From: WQZF01 sp031556405
Lineage (GTDB): Bacteria > Pseudomonadota > Gammaproteobacteria > Burkholderiales > Rhodocyclaceae
Assembly (NCBI GenBank): GCA_031556405.1
Contig: JAVBTC010000072.1
Location: 1 to 7,314 of the forward strand
Direction of reading: 5' to 3'
Length of the DNA stretch: 7,314 nt
Positions 5,544-7,314 of this stretch are shown here, one piece after another. Positions within the stretch are counted from its first letter, which is position 1. Each line of letters begins with the position of its first letter. The notes beneath the pieces were generated by a model. The model had not been told where the DNA came from. It searched no databases and saw only the letters and a list, made by a program, of their open reading frames with translations. The translations under genes were made by a program, and so were the position numbers.

Positions 5544-6125
5544 ATGAGCCCCATCACCCACTTTCTCGCCAGTTGGGTACTGTTCGAACGTTTCCAGACA
5601 TCGCGGCGCGACCGGGCGCTGGTGGTACTGTCCGGTATTCTGCCCGATGCCGACGGACTGGGAATCGCCGTCGATTTCACCACGCGCGCCCTGGGATTGC
5701 CGCCGACCGATTATTACCAAACATTCCACCGTTTCTACGGTCACGGCCTCTTCGCTGCGTGCGTATTGTCCCTGTTGCTCGGACTCTGCGCCGGAGCCAG
5801 ATGGCGTGTCGCGCTTTGTGCGTTCCTCTGCATACACCTGCACTTCTTATGCGATCTCGCCGGTTCGCGCGGCACGACGCCCGAAGACCTCTGGGGCCTC
5901 TACTATTGGGGACCATTTACACGAGCCGGAGAAATCGTCTGGAGCGGACAATGGCCATTGGTAAGCTGGCAGAACTTTGCCTTTACCGTAATCCTGCTCG
6001 TTATCGCGCTGAAGCGCGCCATCGAGTGCGGCTATTCGCCACTGCAATTGCTGAATCTCAAAGCGGACCGTGTTTTTGTGACCGTGCTGCGGCGCCGTTG
6101 GAGCGGCCATGCGGAGCGACCATAA
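5544..6125 (+). CDS. YdjM/DUF457 family membrane protein, putative metal-dependent hydrolase
   Basis: This 193-residue protein begins MSPITHFLASW, the typical start of the YdjM-like inner-membrane family (PF04307), described as putative metal-dependent hydrolases. Candidate metal-binding residues occur in the family order: H6, the LPDADGLG motif (D35, D37), FHRFYGHGLF with H62, R63 and H67, and CIHLHFLCDLAGSRG with H98, H100 and D104. Hydrophobic segments lie at about 25-43, 68-84, 89-105 and 143-157. It lies 27 bases after the HEGGH protein on the same strand, so co-transcription is likely, and both are membrane proteins with metal-type motifs. The ATG at 5544 is preceded by a pyrimidine-rich stretch rather than a Shine-Dalgarno. 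The substrate is unknown. The C-terminal tail is basic (VLRRRWSGHAERP). Confidence 0.85.
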   Translation: MSPITHFLASWVLFERFQTSRRDRALVVLSGILPDADGLGIAVDFTTRALGLPPTDYYQTFHRFYGHGLFAACVLSLLLGLCAGARWRVALCAFLCIHLHFLCDLAGSRGTTPEDLWGLYYWGPFTRAGEIVWSGQWPLVSWQNFAFTVILLVIALKRAIECGYSPLQLLNLKADRVFVTVLRRRWSGHAERP

Positions 6126-6305
6126 CGCCGCATTGATGGAAAACCACCCAAAGCAACAGAAATTCCAAATTACAATGAAATTTATACCATTGACTGTAGA
6201 GATGTTTATTTAAAAATTATTATTATATAAATAGAATTAATTAATATATAGTTCTGTTTGCTTTCATGAATGTCCGATTGCCCGGCAGCTAAAATGCAAT
6301 CATTC

Positions 6306-6311
6306 TATAAT
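6306..6311 (+). promoter_or_regulatory. Candidate -10 element for the PAS protein gene
   Basis: TATAAT is a perfect -10 box in AT-rich DNA 148 bases before the ATG. No good -35 is found at 16-18 bases; TTGCCC at 6278-6283 is 22 bases away. If used, it would give a leader of about 140 bases that includes the folded element downstream. Confidence 0.35.
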
Positions 6312-6362
6312 TAACACTCCACGGTGCCGGAAGAAGTGCCGCAAAGCACGTCCACGCTTATT

Positions 6363-6429
6363 GGATTGGAGCAACGTATCGTACAGTGGCCGTAATCGTG
6401 CCATTATCGGCAATTCCCCGCTCCAATCT
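6363..6429 (+). repeat. Inverted repeat forming a branched leader structure
   Basis: GATTGGAGC (6364-6372) pairs exactly with GCTCCAATC (6420-6428), and a G-U pair can extend it. Inside, GCCGTAAT (6389-6396) pairs with ATTATCGGC (6403-6411) through one bulged T around a CGTGCC loop. TTTT follows the closing stem. This could be a weak terminator/attenuator or a structured 5' leader just before the PAS gene. Confidence 0.55.
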
Positions 6430-6458
6430 TTTCTCAATCCCATCCCTTCACGCCTGCC

Positions 6459-7314
6459 ATGAGTTCCAGAAAATCCCCATCGTTGGAGACAAACAAGGAA
6501 GAAATGTATGAACGCCTGCAGATCATGCTCGATGCAATACCTTTGTGCTGCAATTTCTGGGATGAAAATTATCGCAAGGTCGAATGCAACCAGGAGGCCG
6601 TGACACTATTCGGACTTTCCAGCAAGCAGGAATACCTGGAACGTTTCCACGAACTTTCACCGGAATATCAACCTGACGGCAGGCTGTCGAGCGAAAAAGC
6701 ACCGGAGAAGATCAAGGAAGCGTTTACGACCGGCCAGGTCAAATTCGAATGGCTGCACCAGAAACTGAATGGAGAACCGATTCCCTGTGAAGTGACGATG
6801 GTTCGCGCCAAACATGGGGATAAATACATCGTCGTCAGTTTCATTCGCGACCTGCGCGAAATCAAGGCTACCCAGGCGGAAATGCAGGAAGCGAACGAGC
6901 GGACCCAGATCATGCTCGATGCAACCCCGCTTTGCTGCAATTTTTGGGACGAAAACTGCCATAACATCGACTGCAACCAGGAGGCGGTCAATCTTTTCGA
7001 ACTCACGAACAAACAGGAATACCTGGACCGCTTTTTCGAACTTTCACCGGAGCATCAGCCCGATGGCAGGTTGTCGAGCGAAAAGGCCCAGGAAAAAATC
7101 AACGAAGCGTTTACTGTCGGCCACGCCCGTTTCGAATGGCTGCACCAGAAACTGAACGGTGAGCCGATTCCGGCCGAAATCACTCTCGTCCGCGTCAAAC
7201 GCGGCGACAAATACATCGTCGCCGGCTACACGCGCGACCTGAGAGAAATCAAGGCAACGCAGGCGAAAATACGGGAAGCGAACGAACGGACCCGGATCAT
7301 GCTCGATGCAACTC
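6459..7314 (+). CDS. Tandem PAS-domain sensory protein, N-terminal part (3' end outside window)
   Basis: The frame is open to the window end, giving 285 residues. After a short polar N-terminus come repeats of 129 residues at 22-150 and 151-279, and a third begins at 280 (IMLDAT). Each repeat reads as a PAS sensor domain: IMLDA-PLCCNFWDEN, then CNQEAV-LF, KQEYL-RF-ELSPE-QPDGRLSSEKA, and the PAC-like half FEWLHQKLNGEPIP with RDLREIKATQA. The linker (EANERT) is probably helical and leads into the next repeat. PAS arrays of this kind usually sit in front of a histidine kinase or diguanylate cyclase output domain, which would lie beyond the window; its type cannot be told. No membrane segment or signal peptide is visible, so this part is cytosolic. 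ATG 6459 lacks a Shine-Dalgarno; the in-frame ATG at 6504 has AAGGA just before it and is a serious alternative start. Confidence 0.88.
   Translation, partial: MSSRKSPSLETNKEEMYERLQIMLDAIPLCCNFWDENYRKVECNQEAVTLFGLSSKQEYLERFHELSPEYQPDGRLSSEKAPEKIKEAFTTGQVKFEWLHQKLNGEPIPCEVTMVRAKHGDKYIVVSFIRDLREIKATQAEMQEANERTQIMLDATPLCCNFWDENCHNIDCNQEAVNLFELTNKQEYLDRFFELSPEHQPDGRLSSEKAQEKINEAFTVGHARFEWLHQKLNGEPIPAEITLVRVKRGDKYIVAGYTRDLREIKATQAKIREANERTRIMLDAT
6495..6499 (+). promoter_or_regulatory. Possible ribosome binding site for an internal start at 6504
   Basis: AAGGA lies 4 bases before the in-frame ATG at 6504. It is the only Shine-Dalgarno-like site near the PAS gene start and would shorten the protein by 15 residues. 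Confidence 0.4.
6522..6908 (+). repeat. PAS coding repeat, copy 1 (387 bp)
   Basis: This is the first of at least three direct repeats of exactly 387 bp within the PAS gene. The encoded 129 residues match copy 2 at 97 positions (about 75%, counted by hand) with no gaps. Confidence 0.9.
6909..7295 (+). repeat. PAS coding repeat, copy 2 (387 bp)
   Basis: This is the second copy, in register with copy 1. A third copy opens at 7296 with the same ATCATGCTCGATGCAAC start and is cut by the window end. Confidence 0.9.

Larger units (their letters stand above)
6126..6458. other. AT-rich intergenic island and leader of the PAS gene
   Basis: These 333 bases hold no gene. Positions about 6160-6315 are strongly AT-rich, including the palindrome ATTAATTAAT (6236-6245), in sharp contrast to the GC-rich genes around. 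A perfect TATAAT lies at 6306-6311 but lacks a well-spaced -35 box, and TTGACT at 6190-6195 is a possible -35 with poor -10 partners. From 6312 the sequence returns to balanced composition and can fold (see the inverted repeat at 6363-6429). No clear terminator was found after the YdjM-like gene. Confidence 0.75.

Noticed and set aside
6317..6372. Resemblance to a c-di-GMP (GEMM) riboswitch because of CGCAAAGC at 6340-6347
   Set aside because: The rest of the conserved core (the GGGCAAACC-like segment, tetraloop receptor and second stem) is not found at the right places.
6522..7314. Direct repeats as a CRISPR array or mobile element
   Set aside because: The repeats are 387 bp, continuous, in frame and protein-coding PAS domains, without spacers or inverted ends.

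Overview
The window comes from a GC-rich proteobacterium. A beta- or gammaproteobacterium is my inference, because the cytochrome bd operon carries both cydX and ybgE, the tRNA genes encode their own CCA ends, and the tRNA promoter is a textbook sigma-70 type. I cannot name a genus from sequence alone.

Layout. (1) Positions 1-2566, + strand: the end of cydA, then cydB, the tiny cydX (52 codons) and ybgE, tightly packed or overlapping. This is a cytochrome bd quinol oxidase operon with all key ligand residues visible. (2) Positions 2633-2942, - strand: a two-gene tRNA operon, tRNA-Gly(GCC) then tRNA-Cys(GCA), with a perfect TTGACA/TATAAT promoter and its own terminator. (3) Positions 2943-3282: a 340-bp gap with a strong + strand terminator that belongs to no visible gene, a 15-bp palindrome and a long inverted repeat ahead of speD. 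(4) Positions 3283-4679, + strand: speD-speE, the pair that turns S-adenosylmethionine and putrescine into spermidine. (5) Positions 4737-6125, + strand: a zinc-ribbon membrane protein with an HEGGH motif (possible M50-like metalloprotease), then a YdjM/DUF457-type membrane protein. (6) Positions 6126-6458: an AT-rich intergenic island followed by a structured leader. (7) Position 6459 to the end, + strand: the start of a large tandem-PAS sensory protein with 129-residue repeats about 75% identical, cut by the window edge.

How the parts work together. The cyd genes form one respiratory unit: CydA and CydB are the catalytic core, CydX a small stabilising subunit and YbgE an operon-associated membrane protein. 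SpeD supplies decarboxylated AdoMet to SpeE. The last three genes lack a Shine-Dalgarno sequence at their family-supported starts and are preceded instead by pyrimidine-rich stretches. The points most worth a second look are the HEGGH membrane protein beside the YdjM-like protein, the structured leader before the PAS gene, the near-identical PAS repeats, and the unassigned terminator and folded leader before speD. I did not find a clear defence or other exotic system.
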